A DNA stretch of 64,000 nt from Lachnospiraceae bacterium (lineage in GTDB: Bacteria > Bacillota > Clostridia > Lachnospirales > Lachnospiraceae). The stretch's first letter is position 1. Every line of letters starts with the position of its first letter. A program made the translations under genes and the position numbers. The DNA is taken from assembly GCA_910574865.1 (NCBI GenBank), contig CAJTDN010000012.1, positions 117,640 to 181,639 of the forward strand, in the 5' to 3' direction. The notes under the pieces are model-generated. The model had not been told where the DNA came from. It saw nothing but the letters and a program-made list of their open reading frames with translations, and searched no databases. This document shows, one piece after another, positions 1 through 8,292 of this stretch.

Positions 1-339
1 ACGGTGGACAAGTGCTCTTTTAATCATTATGCTTTTGGATGTGTCGGGGATTTCCTATATCGCCGTATCGTGGGGATCCAAAACGCGGGGATTGCCTATG
101 ACAAAATCCGCGTGGAACCCATGTACCGATGCGGCCTTGACTGGGCGGAAGGAAGGTATGAAAGTCCGCGCGGCCTGATTCGAATCAGGTGGGAGAAGCA
201 GACGCGAAAAGACGGTAGTGGGGACTCGTGCGGATATCATGTTTCAGGGGAGCTTCCGGCAAACACGGGTGCGGTACTCGTGCTCCCGGACGGCAGTGAA
301 AAAGAGTTGGGAAATGGGAGCTTTTGCCTTAAAATATGA
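1..339 (+). CDS. C-terminal fragment of a GH78 alpha-L-rhamnosidase
   Basis: The reading frame is open from the first base of the window, so this is the 3' end of a gene that begins upstream. The segment SFNHYAFGCVGDFLYRRIVG at the start is characteristic of the end of the (alpha/alpha)6 barrel of family GH78 rhamnosidases, where the His lies in the active-site wall. The remaining ~70 residues are beta-rich (GLIRIRW, GYHVSGELPANTGAVLVLPDG) and fit the C-terminal beta-sandwich typical of the family. The enzyme releases terminal rhamnose from plant glycosides or glycans. The listed GTG at base 4 is only an in-frame codon, not a start. No signal or regulation can be judged because the 5' part is missing. 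Confidence 0.85.
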   Translation, partial: TVDKCSFNHYAFGCVGDFLYRRIVGIQNAGIAYDKIRVEPMYRCGLDWAEGRYESPRGLIRIRWEKQTRKDGSGDSCGYHVSGELPANTGAVLVLPDGSEKELGNGSFCLKI

Positions 340-518
340 CATGGAAGACAAAATGGCGATAGCGAAAACTCGTTTTTAAGCGTATACGTGTAAAAAATTA
401 CAAAAATGGAGAAAATATCTTTTCACATCCGAAAAAATATGATATAGTAGAACGTAGTATTAAAAACCATGTAAAATGGAAAACTATTATAGAAAATGTA
501 GTTTCGGAGGGAAAAGAT

Positions 519-1370
519 ATGGGATACAAGGTGATTGTCGACAGTTGCGGGGAACTGACGGAGGAGATGAGAAAGTCGGGGCTCATTGAGAACGTGTCGT
601 TGTCCATGCAGGTAGGCGCAGAAACCGTCGTGGACGATGAGACATTTAACCAGGCGGAGTTTCTTCGCAAGGTGGCGGAGTGCAAGGAAGCCCCAAAGTC
701 TTCTTGTCCGTCGCCGAAGCAATATATGGAGAGGTACCTCGGCCCGGAGGAACGGGTTTACGCCGTCACCTTGTCGGCGGAACTGAGCGGCTCTTACAAC
801 AGCGCAGAACTGGGGAAGAAGTTGTTTTATGAGGAGCACGCGGAGGAAGCGGGGAAAAAGCAGGTTCACGTGTTCAATTCCTGCTCGGCCTCGATTGGGC
901 AGACACTGATTGCACTGAAGGTGCAGGAGTGCGAGGAGGCGGGGATGTCGTTCGACGCGGTCGTGGAGGCGGTGGAGGCCTACATTGAAAGCCAGCATAC
1001 GTACTTCGTGTTGGAAAACCTGGACACGCTGCGTAAAAACGGCCGCCTTACCGGTATCAAGTCGTTGGTGGCGGGGGCGTTAAACATCCGCCCGGTCATG
1101 GGCTCCACCCCGGACGGGAACATTTGCCAGAAGGGGCAGGCGCGGGGCGTGAACCGTGCCCTTGCCAAGATGGTGGACTTCATCGTGGCGGAGGCCGGGG
1201 ACGCGAAGGAGAAGATCCTGGCCATTTCCCATTGTAACTGCGAGGCGCGGGCGTTGGAAGTGAGGCGGATGATTTTGGAAAAATTGCATGTCAGGGACTG
1301 TTTCGTACTGGACACGGCGGGCATCAGTTCCATGTATGCAAATGATGGTGGAATTATTGTTGTAGTTTGA
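519..1370 (+). CDS. DegV family fatty-acid-binding protein
   Basis: The 283-residue protein matches the usual DegV length. It shows the DegV hallmarks in order: the N-terminal IVDSCGELT strand-loop, the acyl-chain loop around VTLSAELSGSYNSA (residues ~87-100), and the domain 2 segment LENLDTLRKNGRLTG with a following IRPVM strand. DegV proteins bind a single fatty acid and, where studied, act as FakB-type carriers presenting it to the FakA kinase; no fakA lies in this window. The start is set by a GGAGGG ribosome site about 8 bases upstream of ATG. A weak promoter, TTTTCA at 420-425 and TATAGT at 443-448 with a 17-base spacer, precedes it. The ligand is unknown. Confidence 0.9.
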   Translation: MGYKVIVDSCGELTEEMRKSGLIENVSLSMQVGAETVVDDETFNQAEFLRKVAECKEAPKSSCPSPKQYMERYLGPEERVYAVTLSAELSGSYNSAELGKKLFYEEHAEEAGKKQVHVFNSCSASIGQTLIALKVQECEEAGMSFDAVVEAVEAYIESQHTYFVLENLDTLRKNGRLTGIKSLVAGALNIRPVMGSTPDGNICQKGQARGVNRALAKMVDFIVAEAGDAKEKILAISHCNCEARALEVRRMILEKLHVRDCFVLDTAGISSMYANDGGIIVVV

Positions 1371-1496
1371 GAAAAAATGTGCTATGATAGTTACAATGTC
1401 CATGGGACGGGGCAAATTTCCCGAAGGCGGGGATGAGGATCGCGCGTTGATGCTTCGGACCGGCATGAAATTTCATAACGAAGGAGTTTTGACAAT

Positions 1497-1733
1497 ATGA
1501 GTCAGCAGAAGGTGGATCAATATAAGAAAGAAAAGGCGAACCGCAAGCAGATTATGAAAAAGCAGCGTGTCATGGGCGTGGTAAGGACGTGCGCCGTCAC
1601 CGTGGTGGCGTTGGCATTGGTCGGGTGGATCGGGTTCTCCGTGTATGACAGCTATACGTCGAACCAGGAGCGGCCGTCGGTGGAGATTAACTATGACGCG
1701 GTGACGAATTATATGAGCGGGCTTTCCGAGTGA
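1497..1733 (+). CDS. Small single-pass membrane protein, function unknown
   Basis: A 78-residue protein with a strongly basic N-terminus (residues 1-26, rich in Lys, Arg and Gln), one hydrophobic helix (~27-47, VVRTCAVTVVALALVGWIGF) and a short polar tail of about 30 residues. By the positive-inside rule the tail should face outside. An AAGGAG site lies 8-9 bases before ATG. I do not recognise a named family, although small proteins of this shape upstream of the division cluster are common in Lachnospiraceae. It sits between degV and the terminator preceding mraZ, so it is transcribed separately from the division operon. Confidence 0.65.
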   Translation: MSQQKVDQYKKEKANRKQIMKKQRVMGVVRTCAVTVVALALVGWIGFSVYDSYTSNQERPSVEINYDAVTNYMSGLSE

Positions 1734-1861
1734 ATCGGGGCTTGCGGAAGAATGACTTTAGAGGAAATATAAGGCATTTTCCAATAGAATCTTTTATTGT
1801 TACGCCGAGGGAGATGTTGAAGATTTTAGAAAGTGAATAAGACGACGGGATTTGTTATTTG

Positions 1862-1907
1862 GAAAGCCATTATGGAGTATTTACACTTCATGGTGGCTTT
1901 CTTTTTT
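1862..1907 (+). terminator. Rho-independent terminator upstream of mraZ
   Basis: GAAAGCCA (1862-1869) pairs perfectly with TGGCTTTC (1894-1901) and is followed by six T (1902-1907). The gap 1734-2136 contains this terminator, the mraZ promoter and MraZ boxes; no gene is seen in it. Confidence 0.8.
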
Positions 1908-1951
1908 ACTTCGCCTTGCAAAGCCGCCATGAAAAAAAATAAAAAAGGGGG

Positions 1952-1980
1952 TTGAAATTATGGCCGAGGTGGAGTACAAT
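1952..1980 (+). promoter_or_regulatory. Sigma-A promoter of the mraZ division operon
   Basis: TTGAAA (1952-1957), a 17-base spacer and TACAAT (1975-1980). It lies immediately before an array of MraZ-type boxes and 156 bases before the mraZ start. Confidence 0.75.
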
Positions 1981-1981
1981 G

Positions 1982-2026
1982 GTGGCATGTGGTAGGAAAG
2001 TGGTGATTTGTGGAAGAAAGTGGTGA
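1982..2026 (+). promoter_or_regulatory. MraZ operator: direct GTGG repeats at helical spacing
   Basis: GTGG occurs at 1982, 1989, 2000, 2010 and 2020. The last four are spaced 11, 10 and 10 bases apart, and the 10-mer AAAGTGGTGA is repeated exactly at 1997-2006 and 2017-2026. Known MraZ operators are direct repeats of such a box at about one helical turn (AAAGTGG-type in mollicutes, TGGGN in E. coli). The array begins 1 base after the -10 box, so it should cover the transcription start, which suits autoregulation. Confidence 0.8.
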
Positions 2027-2136
2027 AAGGGGAAACCACGGACGCGCCAATGGCCGAACGGACGCGGGAGGATACGCCATGCGGGCGTATGGCCACGTGT
2101 CGTGGCGGGACGCGTTAGCAAAAGAAGGAGTTCTAA

Positions 2137-2565
2137 ATGTTACTTGGGGAGTTCAATCACAGTATTGATGAAAAGGGGCGATTGATTATCCCGGCCAAGC
2201 TGCGTGACGACTTAGGGGAGAATTTCGTCATCTGTAATGGCCTGGAGGGCTGTCTTTTTGTCTATTCCCGGGAAGAGTGGAACAAATTCGTCACCGAACT
2301 GGAAGCACTGCCACGGATGAGTAAGGATGCCAGAATTTACAAACGATATTTTTTCGGAAGCGCTTCGGAGGGAACCTTTGACAAACAGGGGAGAGTCCTG
2401 GTTCCGCCGCCGCTACGGAAGACCGCGAATCTTGAAAAGGACGTCGTCCTCGTGGGAGTTCAAGATCACGTGGAGATATGGGACAAGGCACGCTGGGAGG
2501 ACGAGAGCATCGTGAGCGAAGGGGAGCTGGACGCGATTGCGGAGCGAATCCTGGGCGGCATATAA
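2137..2565 (+). CDS. mraZ: Transcriptional regulator MraZ
   Basis: A 142-residue protein, the normal MraZ length. It carries two SpoVT/AbrB-like half-domains: residues ~1-60 start MLLGEFNHSIDEKGRLIIPA, and the second has GTFDKQGRVLVPPPLR at ~77-92. Both contain the DxKGR/DxQGR signature. MraZ forms a ring oligomer that binds direct repeats upstream of its own operon and tunes division and cell-wall genes; the repeat array at 1982-2026 is the expected target. An AAGGAG site lies 8 bases before ATG. The gene is first in the dcw operon, and rsmH follows after 152 bases that contain a GC-rich hairpin (CCCGGAC 2621-2627 with GTCCGGG 2638-2644). Confidence 0.97.
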   Translation: MLLGEFNHSIDEKGRLIIPAKLRDDLGENFVICNGLEGCLFVYSREEWNKFVTELEALPRMSKDARIYKRYFFGSASEGTFDKQGRVLVPPPLRKTANLEKDVVLVGVQDHVEIWDKARWEDESIVSEGELDAIAERILGGI

Positions 2566-2717
2566 AGGCCGCGCAAAACGGAAAGCGTTTTTGGCGGCGT
2601 TGAAAGACCTTGTGGATGTGCCCGGACCCTGGGGAGTGTCCGGGTACATGGATAAGGGGATTTCGTCCCACGACAAGGTTCGGCCTTGGCCGGATTGTTG
2701 CGAGATAGGAGAACGAC

Positions 2718-3653
2718 ATGGCATTTCGACACACATCAGTTTTACTTGAAGAGACGGTAGATGGCCTGAGGGTGAAGCCGGACGGCATTTACGTGGATGC
2801 GACGCTGGGCGGGGGAGGACATGCACATGAAATCCTGAAAAGGCTCGGTGATAAGGGGAAACTTGTAGGAATAGATCAGGACGGGGCCGCCATCGAGGCG
2901 GCAAGTGAAAGGCTGCGCGGGTTTGGGGAGCGTGTCACGGTGATTCGCAGCAATTATTGTGACATGGAACGGTGCCTGCAGTCGATTGGTATTGAAAAGG
3001 TCGATGGGATCGTGCTTGATTTGGGCGTATCGTCTTACCAGTTGGATACGGCGGATCGGGGATTCTCCTATCGCATGGATGCACCCTTGGACATGAGGAT
3101 GGATTTGCGCCAGCGGACGACGGCGAGGGACATCGTCAATACCTATGGAGAGATGGAGCTGTTCCGCGTCATAAGGGATTATGGCGAGGACCGTTTCGCG
3201 AAAAACATTGCCCGGCACATCGTGGCGGAGCGGGAAAAGGGACCGATTGAGACGACGGGACAGCTGGGCGAAATCATCAGCCGCGCGATCCCGATGAAGA
3301 TTCGGAAAAACTCGGGGCATCCGGCCAAACGGACGTTCCAGGCGCTTCGTATCGAGTTGAACCATGAGCTGGAGGTGCTGAAAAGTTCGCTCGACGGGAT
3401 GATTGAACTGCTCGCGCCGGGCGGCCGGATATGCATCATCACGTTCCATTCGTTGGAGGATCGGATCGTGAAAGGCGCGTTTCGCAAGAACGAGAATCCG
3501 TGCGTGTGTCCGAGCCACTTTCCGGTTTGCGTGTGCGGGAACGTGTCGAAGGGGCGGGTGGTCACGAAAAAACCGATTCTCCCCAGCGAAAGAGAACTGG
3601 AGCATAACAAGCGCGCGGCCAGCGCAAAGCTCAGGGTATTCGAGCGCGGCTGA
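2718..3653 (+). CDS. rsmH: 16S rRNA (cytosine1402-N4)-methyltransferase RsmH
   Basis: A 311-residue protein beginning [15 protein letters not shown], with the SAM-binding loop [14 protein letters not shown] (~27-40), the acidic [18 protein letters not shown] (~100-111), [15 protein letters not shown] (~114-128) and the C-terminal [13 protein letters not shown] (~235-247), all diagnostic for RsmH (MraW). The enzyme methylates N4 of C1402 in the ribosomal P site. Two Cys pairs ([15 protein letters not shown], ~258-272) are normal for Firmicutes members. The ATG has AGGAGA 7 bases upstream. It is the second gene of the mraZ operon, the conserved place for this enzyme. Confidence 0.97.
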   Translation: MAFRHTSVLLEETVDGLRVKPDGIYVDATLGGGGHAHEILKRLGDKGKLVGIDQDGAAIEAASERLRGFGERVTVIRSNYCDMERCLQSIGIEKVDGIVLDLGVSSYQLDTADRGFSYRMDAPLDMRMDLRQRTTARDIVNTYGEMELFRVIRDYGEDRFAKNIARHIVAEREKGPIETTGQLGEIISRAIPMKIRKNSGHPAKRTFQALRIELNHELEVLKSSLDGMIELLAPGGRICIITFHSLEDRIVKGAFRKNENPCVCPSHFPVCVCGNVSKGRVVTKKPILPSERELEHNKRAASAKLRVFERG

Positions 3654-3771
3654 ATGACAGGAAGCATTGGCAAGCGGGCATGCCGTGCCACATGCATGAG
3701 CCGGGGCATTTCGCATGTTTCGTGAAAGCCGGGGGCACGACGGGAAGAGACAAGGAAAGGGGACGTTTTAA

Positions 3772-4293
3772 ATGGCGGCAGCAAGACATACGGCCAGACA
3801 AAGACGGTACGATACAGAAAGACAACGGAACATGTATGTTTATGGGAACGCCGTCCCGAAGCAGGAAGTGGCACCGAAGAGGACGCCGAAAAAGAGCCCG
3901 GGGCCGAAGGCCACGGCAAGGCGGAAGGCACATCGGAAGAAAAACGCGGCGGTGGGCATCAACCCGGTATACATGGCCTTTTTGTCGGCGGCGGCAGCGG
4001 TGGCGGTGATTATTTGCGTGGGATACTTGTGCCTGCAGGCGGAGATTGTCAACAGGTCCGAGCGTGTCGCGAGCTTGCAGGAAGAACTGGCAGACCTGAA
4101 CGAGCAAAACACGACGGCTTATAACGCGGCGGAATCTTCCGTCAATCTGGAGGCGGTGTGGGAGCGTGCCACCGGGGAGATGGGGATGGTGTATGCCGCC
4201 GAGGGAAACCTGGTGGAATATGAAAGCCCCGAGGAAGACAGCGTGGTGCAGTTTGGGGACATTCCGGCGAACGGGATTGTCGTGCAGAAGTAA
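3772..4293 (+). CDS. ftsL: FtsL-like septum protein
   Basis: A 173-residue bitopic protein with a very basic cytoplasmic region (residues ~1-62), one membrane helix (~64-87, VYMAFLSAAAAVAVIICVGYLC), then a coiled-coil stretch (~90-120, EIVNRSERVASLQEELADLNEQN) and an acidic tail. This topology, plus its place between rsmH and a class B PBP, identifies the FtsL/DivIC type of divisome protein, which forms a coiled coil with DivIC and DivIB/FtsQ outside the membrane. Sequence identity in this family is low, so the symbol rests on topology and position. It ends 8 bases before the next gene, indicating coupled translation. Confidence 0.85.
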   Translation: MAAARHTARQRRYDTERQRNMYVYGNAVPKQEVAPKRTPKKSPGPKATARRKAHRKKNAAVGINPVYMAFLSAAAAVAVIICVGYLCLQAEIVNRSERVASLQEELADLNEQNTTAYNAAESSVNLEAVWERATGEMGMVYAAEGNLVEYESPEEDSVVQFGDIPANGIVVQK

Positions 4294-4301
4294 GGGGAAT
4301 C

Positions 4302-6326
4302 ATGGCAGGGAAGAGAAAGAAAAAGGGCAGGTTTGAGTTTCTAAAGAAAAAATTTCCAAAAAGGATGCAAGGAAAGCTGGTATTGGTGTTCGTGGTAATC
4401 ATACTGGCTTTTGTTGTCCTAATAGGAAGAATCACGCACATCAACGCGACGAAGGGGAGCGGTTACACGAAAATCGTGCTGGATCAGCAGGAGTACTCAA
4501 GCCGCGTCATTCCCTACCGGCGGGGCGACATCGTCGACCGCAACGGAACCAAGATTGCCGTAAGCGAGAGGGTTTACAATGTTATTTTGGACGTATACGT
4601 GATGTCGGACAAAGAGGAGTACCTGGAGCCGACGGTGGGCGTGCTGGTGGAATGCTTCGGCTTGGAGGAGGGCGAAGTCCGCAAGACGATCGCGGAGAAC
4701 GAGGAAAGCCGTTACGTCGTGATGGCCAAGGGGATTGACTATAAGACGGCGAAAGCATTTCAGGAAATTGACGAAGACGAGGAACATTACCCGGACGTGA
4801 AGGGAATTTGGCTGGAGGAAGATTACAAGCGGACGTACCCGTACGGGACGCTGGCGTGCGACGTGATAGGTTTTTCCGTGTCGGGCAACCTTGGGGCGGC
4901 CGGCATCGAGAGCGCCTATAACGACGTGTTGAATGGCACCGACGGGAGGGAATATGGCTATTTCGCGGACAAGTCTTCCGTGGAGAGAACCGTGAAGGAG
5001 TCCAAGGACGGGAACACGGTGGTTTCCACGATTGACATCACGTTGCAGGGCATCGTGGAGAAACATGTCCGCCAGTTCAACGAGGAACATAAAGGGGAGG
5101 AAGATCCGGAGCGTCTCGGCAGCAAAAACACGGCGGTCATCATCATGGATCCGAACAACGCGGAAATACTGGCGATGGCCTCGTATCCCGACTTTGACTT
5201 GAACGACCCGCGGGACTTGTCCTTGTTTTATTTCGAGGAAGAGTGGGACGCGCTGTCCGAGGAGGAGCAGGTGAACGCGATGAACGAGCTGTGGCGCAAT
5301 TTCTGCGTCAGTGACGCGTACGAGCCGGGGTCGGTCATGAAGCCCTTCAGCGTGGCGGCGGCGTTGGAGACGGGTTCCATCAAGGGCGACGAACGCTACG
5401 AGTGCAACGGCTACCTCCATGTGGGGGACAATGACATCGCCTGCCACAACACGTCCGGGCATGGTTGGCAGAACGTGGAGGAATCGGTGGCAAATTCCTG
5501 CAACGTGGCCTTGATGAAAATGTCGGAAAGTATCGGGGCGGACAATTTCGTGCGCTACCAGCATATTTTCGGTTTTGGGGAATATACCGGCATCGACCTT
5601 CCAGGAGAGGCGTACACGGAAGGGCTTTTATATACGGAGGAGACGATGAAGCCGGTCGATTTGGCAACGAATTCCTTCGGGCAATGCTTCAACGTGAGCA
5701 TGATACAGATGGCGGCGGCTTTCTGTTCTCTGGTTAACGGTGGATATTATTATGAACCGCATGTCGTGAGGCAGATTCAGGACGAGAACGGAAAGGTCAT
5801 CGAGACCAGGCAGCCGGTATTGCTTCGGCAGACCATCTCGGAGGAAACGTCGCAACAATTGAAGCCATACTTGCGGGCCGTGATGGAATATGGGACGGGC
5901 AAGAAGATTAAGGTGGAAGGGTACGATGTGGGGGGGAAGACCGGCACGGCGGAAAAGCTTCCCCGCGCCGACGGCAAGCACCTCCTTTCCTTCATTGGCT
6001 TTGCCCCGGTGGAGAATCCGGAAGTGCTCGTCTATGTGGTGATTGACGAGGCCAACGTGGCCGACCAGGCCAACGGCCGTCTCGTGCAAGGACTGGCGCA
6101 TGACATCATGACGGACGCGTTTCCTTACCTGGGCATCACGAAGGCGGGGGAGGCGCCCGGGGGGGACGGCGGGCAGGAAGAAAATGGCCAGGAGGAGCCG
6201 GATACCTACACGGATCACGACGTAAATTATACGGACACCTATCAAAACGGGGATGGCAATTATGCGAACGAGGATTACGCGCCGGATCACACGGACTGGG
6301 TTTCGGGCGACGGGCGGGAAGAATAA
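4302..6326 (+). CDS. ftsI: Class B penicillin-binding protein (FtsI/PBP2B type)
   Basis: A 674-residue transpeptidase: basic N-terminus, one membrane anchor (~25-45), dimerisation domain (~60-230, starting RRGDIVDRNGT) and transpeptidase domain with Ser344-x-x-Lys347 (EPGSVMK), Ser399-Cys-Asn401 and Lys546-Thr-Gly548 (GGKTGTAEK). It cross-links septal peptidoglycan together with the SEDS polymerase FtsW. PASTA domains, present in some SpoVD/PBP2x relatives, are absent. The last ~55 residues are an unusual Asp/Tyr/Asn/Glu-rich tail (for example YTDHDVNYTDTYQNGDGN) of unknown role. It follows ftsL by 8 bases. The assignment to vegetative division rather than sporulation is inferred from its position first of the two PBPs. 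Confidence 0.92.
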   Translation: MAGKRKKKGRFEFLKKKFPKRMQGKLVLVFVVIILAFVVLIGRITHINATKGSGYTKIVLDQQEYSSRVIPYRRGDIVDRNGTKIAVSERVYNVILDVYVMSDKEEYLEPTVGVLVECFGLEEGEVRKTIAENEESRYVVMAKGIDYKTAKAFQEIDEDEEHYPDVKGIWLEEDYKRTYPYGTLACDVIGFSVSGNLGAAGIESAYNDVLNGTDGREYGYFADKSSVERTVKESKDGNTVVSTIDITLQGIVEKHVRQFNEEHKGEEDPERLGSKNTAVIIMDPNNAEILAMASYPDFDLNDPRDLSLFYFEEEWDALSEEEQVNAMNELWRNFCVSDAYEPGSVMKPFSVAAALETGSIKGDERYECNGYLHVGDNDIACHNTSGHGWQNVEESVANSCNVALMKMSESIGADNFVRYQHIFGFGEYTGIDLPGEAYTEGLLYTEETMKPVDLATNSFGQCFNVSMIQMAAAFCSLVNGGYYYEPHVVRQIQDENGKVIETRQPVLLRQTISEETSQQLKPYLRAVMEYGTGKKIKVEGYDVGGKTGTAEKLPRADGKHLLSFIGFAPVENPEVLVYVVIDEANVADQANGRLVQGLAHDIMTDAFPYLGITKAGEAPGGDGGQEENGQEEPDTYTDHDVNYTDTYQNGDGNYANEDYAPDHTDWVSGDGREE

Positions 6327-6418
6327 TGCCGGGCGGAGGCGCCAAAGCGGCGGCGCAGAAGAGCGCGGCCGCATGGATGGCATGTGCCGGATGTAAACCA
6401 TGCGGTAAAAACAAGAAT

Positions 6419-6466
6419 AACCTTGCAAAGGATATAATATGTTATAGTAATATCTTTTGTAAGGTT
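6419..6466 (+). promoter_or_regulatory. 17-bp hairpin that contains the ribosome site of the spoVD-like gene
   Basis: Bases 6419-6435 pair with 6450-6466 over 17 positions (two G-U pairs) around a 14-base loop, and TTTTT follows at 6465-6469. The only plausible ribosome site for the next gene, TAAGG at 6460-6464, lies in the 3' arm. The loop and 5' arm also hold TATAAT (6433-6438) and TATAGT (6443-6448). The structure could be an attenuator or a translation block for read-through RNA. Confidence 0.7.
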
Positions 6467-6471
6467 TTTCT

Positions 6472-8235
6472 ATGAAAAATAAGACATATAATAAGAAGAA
6501 GGTGCTGGTCGTCTTTCTGGTGGCCGTGGCACTCGTCCTGACGCTGATTGGACGGCTTGTCTATCTCATGGTCTTTGACGCGGAGTATTACCAGGAACTG
6601 GCCGAGGCCCTGCATGAGAGGGAACGGGAAATCAAGGCGGCGCGGGGGGAAATCGTGGACCGGAACGGAACCGTGCTGGCGACGAACAAGACGGTCTGCA
6701 CCATCTCGGTCGTCCATAGCCAGTTGAAGGAACCGGAGGAGGTCATCGCCATCCTCTCAAAGGAACTGGGGCTGGACGAGAGTGCCGTGAGGAAGCGGGT
6801 GGAAAAAGTTTCCTCGATGGAGAAGATAAAGACGAACGTGGAGAAGGAGGTGGGGGACCGTATCCGCAATTACAACCTGGCGGGGGTGAAGGTGGATGAG
6901 GATTACAAAAGGTACTACCCGTATGACGAGGTGGGTTCCAAGGTGCTGGGGTTCACGGGAGGCGACAACCAGGGCATCATCGGCCTGGAGGTCAAGTACG
7001 AGAGTTATTTGAAGGGAATCAACGGGACGATCCTGACGGTCACGGACGCGCGGGGAATCGAGCTGGAGGGCGTGGCGGAAGACCGTGTCGAGCCGGTGCC
7101 GGGAAACACGCTCCGGATTAGCATGGATTACAACCTTCAGGCGTACTGCCAGCAGGCCGCGGAAAAAGTGATGGAGGAAAAGCAGGCGGACGGGGTGTCG
7201 GTGATTTTGATGAATCCGCAAAACGGGGAGATTTACGCGATGGTGAACGTCCCGGAATTCAATTTGAACGACCCGTTCACTCTGACCTCGGTGGAAGGCG
7301 CGGAAGGAATGGACAGCGCGAAAAAGCAGGAATTGTTGAACCAGATGTGGCGCAATCGTTGCATCAACGATACATACGAGCCGGGTTCGACGTTCAAGGT
7401 CATCACCTCGTCGGCCTGCCTGGAGGAGGGCGTGGTAAAGCTGACCGACACGTTTTCCTGCCCCGGCTACTGTGTGGTGGAGGATCGGAAAATCCGTTGC
7501 CACAAGGTGGGAGGCCACGGGTCGGAGACGTTCGTGCAAGGCCTGCAAAATTCCTGCAACCCGGTTTTCATCAATATCGGGATGCGGCTGGGGGCGGAGC
7601 GGTTCTGCGACTATTTTGAGCAGTTCGGCCTTCTTACGAAGACGAACATCGACTTGCCGGGGGAGGCTTCGACCATCATGCATAAGCGCGAGGACATCAA
7701 GGCGGTCGAACTGGCCACCATGACGTTCGGCCAGTCGTTCCAAATCACGCCAATCCAGATGCTTACGACGGTCAGCTCCCTGATTAACGGGGGACGGCGC
7801 GTCACCCCCCACTTTGGCGTCTCCGTGGAGACGAGGGACGGCGAGACGATAGAGACGTTCGAGTATGGGGAGAAAAAGGAAATCGTGTCCGAGGAGACGT
7901 CGGCCACGATGCGCACGCTTCTTGAGAGCGTGGTGTCCGAGGGGGGCGGGAAAAACGCCTATATCGAGGGCTACCGCATCGGCGGCAAGACCGCGACCTC
8001 GCAGACTCTGCCCAGAAGCGCGCACAAATACATCGCCTCCTTCATCGGGTTCGCCCCGGCCGACAATCCGCAAATCATCGGCATGGTCATCATCCACGAC
8101 CCGCAGGGCGTGTACTATGGGGGGACGATAGCCGCGCCGGTGCTGCGCGACATTTATGACAACGTGTTGCCGTACATGGGAATTGAAAAGGAGATTGTCT
8201 CAGAGGATATCGGCGATTCGGCAAGCGGGGATTGA
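6472..8235 (+). CDS. spoVD: SpoVD-like class B penicillin-binding protein
   Basis: A 587-residue transpeptidase with an N-terminal membrane helix (~10-30), the RGEIVDRNGT dimerisation-domain motif (~58-67) and catalytic motifs Ser306-x-x-Lys309 (EPGSTFK), Ser361-Cys-Asn363 and Lys506-Thr-Ala508. The third motif reads KTA instead of the usual KTG. Related clostridial proteins in this position also show KTATS, so the change is probably tolerated rather than inactivating. The protein is shorter than B. subtilis SpoVD because no PASTA domain follows. Two tandem class B PBPs ahead of mraY is the PBP2B/SpoVD arrangement, and SpoVD builds spore cortex peptidoglycan with SpoVE. Its ribosome site lies inside a hairpin (6419-6466), which sets its expression apart from the upstream genes. 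Confidence 0.85.
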   Translation: MKNKTYNKKKVLVVFLVAVALVLTLIGRLVYLMVFDAEYYQELAEALHEREREIKAARGEIVDRNGTVLATNKTVCTISVVHSQLKEPEEVIAILSKELGLDESAVRKRVEKVSSMEKIKTNVEKEVGDRIRNYNLAGVKVDEDYKRYYPYDEVGSKVLGFTGGDNQGIIGLEVKYESYLKGINGTILTVTDARGIELEGVAEDRVEPVPGNTLRISMDYNLQAYCQQAAEKVMEEKQADGVSVILMNPQNGEIYAMVNVPEFNLNDPFTLTSVEGAEGMDSAKKQELLNQMWRNRCINDTYEPGSTFKVITSSACLEEGVVKLTDTFSCPGYCVVEDRKIRCHKVGGHGSETFVQGLQNSCNPVFINIGMRLGAERFCDYFEQFGLLTKTNIDLPGEASTIMHKREDIKAVELATMTFGQSFQITPIQMLTTVSSLINGGRRVTPHFGVSVETRDGETIETFEYGEKKEIVSEETSATMRTLLESVVSEGGGKNAYIEGYRIGGKTATSQTLPRSAHKYIASFIGFAPADNPQIIGMVIIHDPQGVYYGGTIAAPVLRDIYDNVLPYMGIEKEIVSEDIGDSASGD

Positions 8236-8260
8236 AAAATAATGGAAGATACTGTATACT
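8232..8260 (+). promoter_or_regulatory. Internal promoter ahead of mraY
   Basis: TTGAAA (8232-8237), a 17-base spacer and TATACT (8255-8260). The -35 overlaps the end of the spoVD-like gene, giving mraY and the genes after it an independent vegetative promoter. Confidence 0.65.
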
Positions 8261-8292
8261 AAGTAGGACAAAAGAGATGAAGAGGTGTATGT

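Noticed and set aside
4497..5564. Long open frames on the strand opposite to ftsI, spoVD, murD, mfd and the DUF5717 gene
   Set aside because: They are shadows caused by the GC bias of the real genes: composition is Arg/His/Leu-rich, no ribosome sites, no family likeness.
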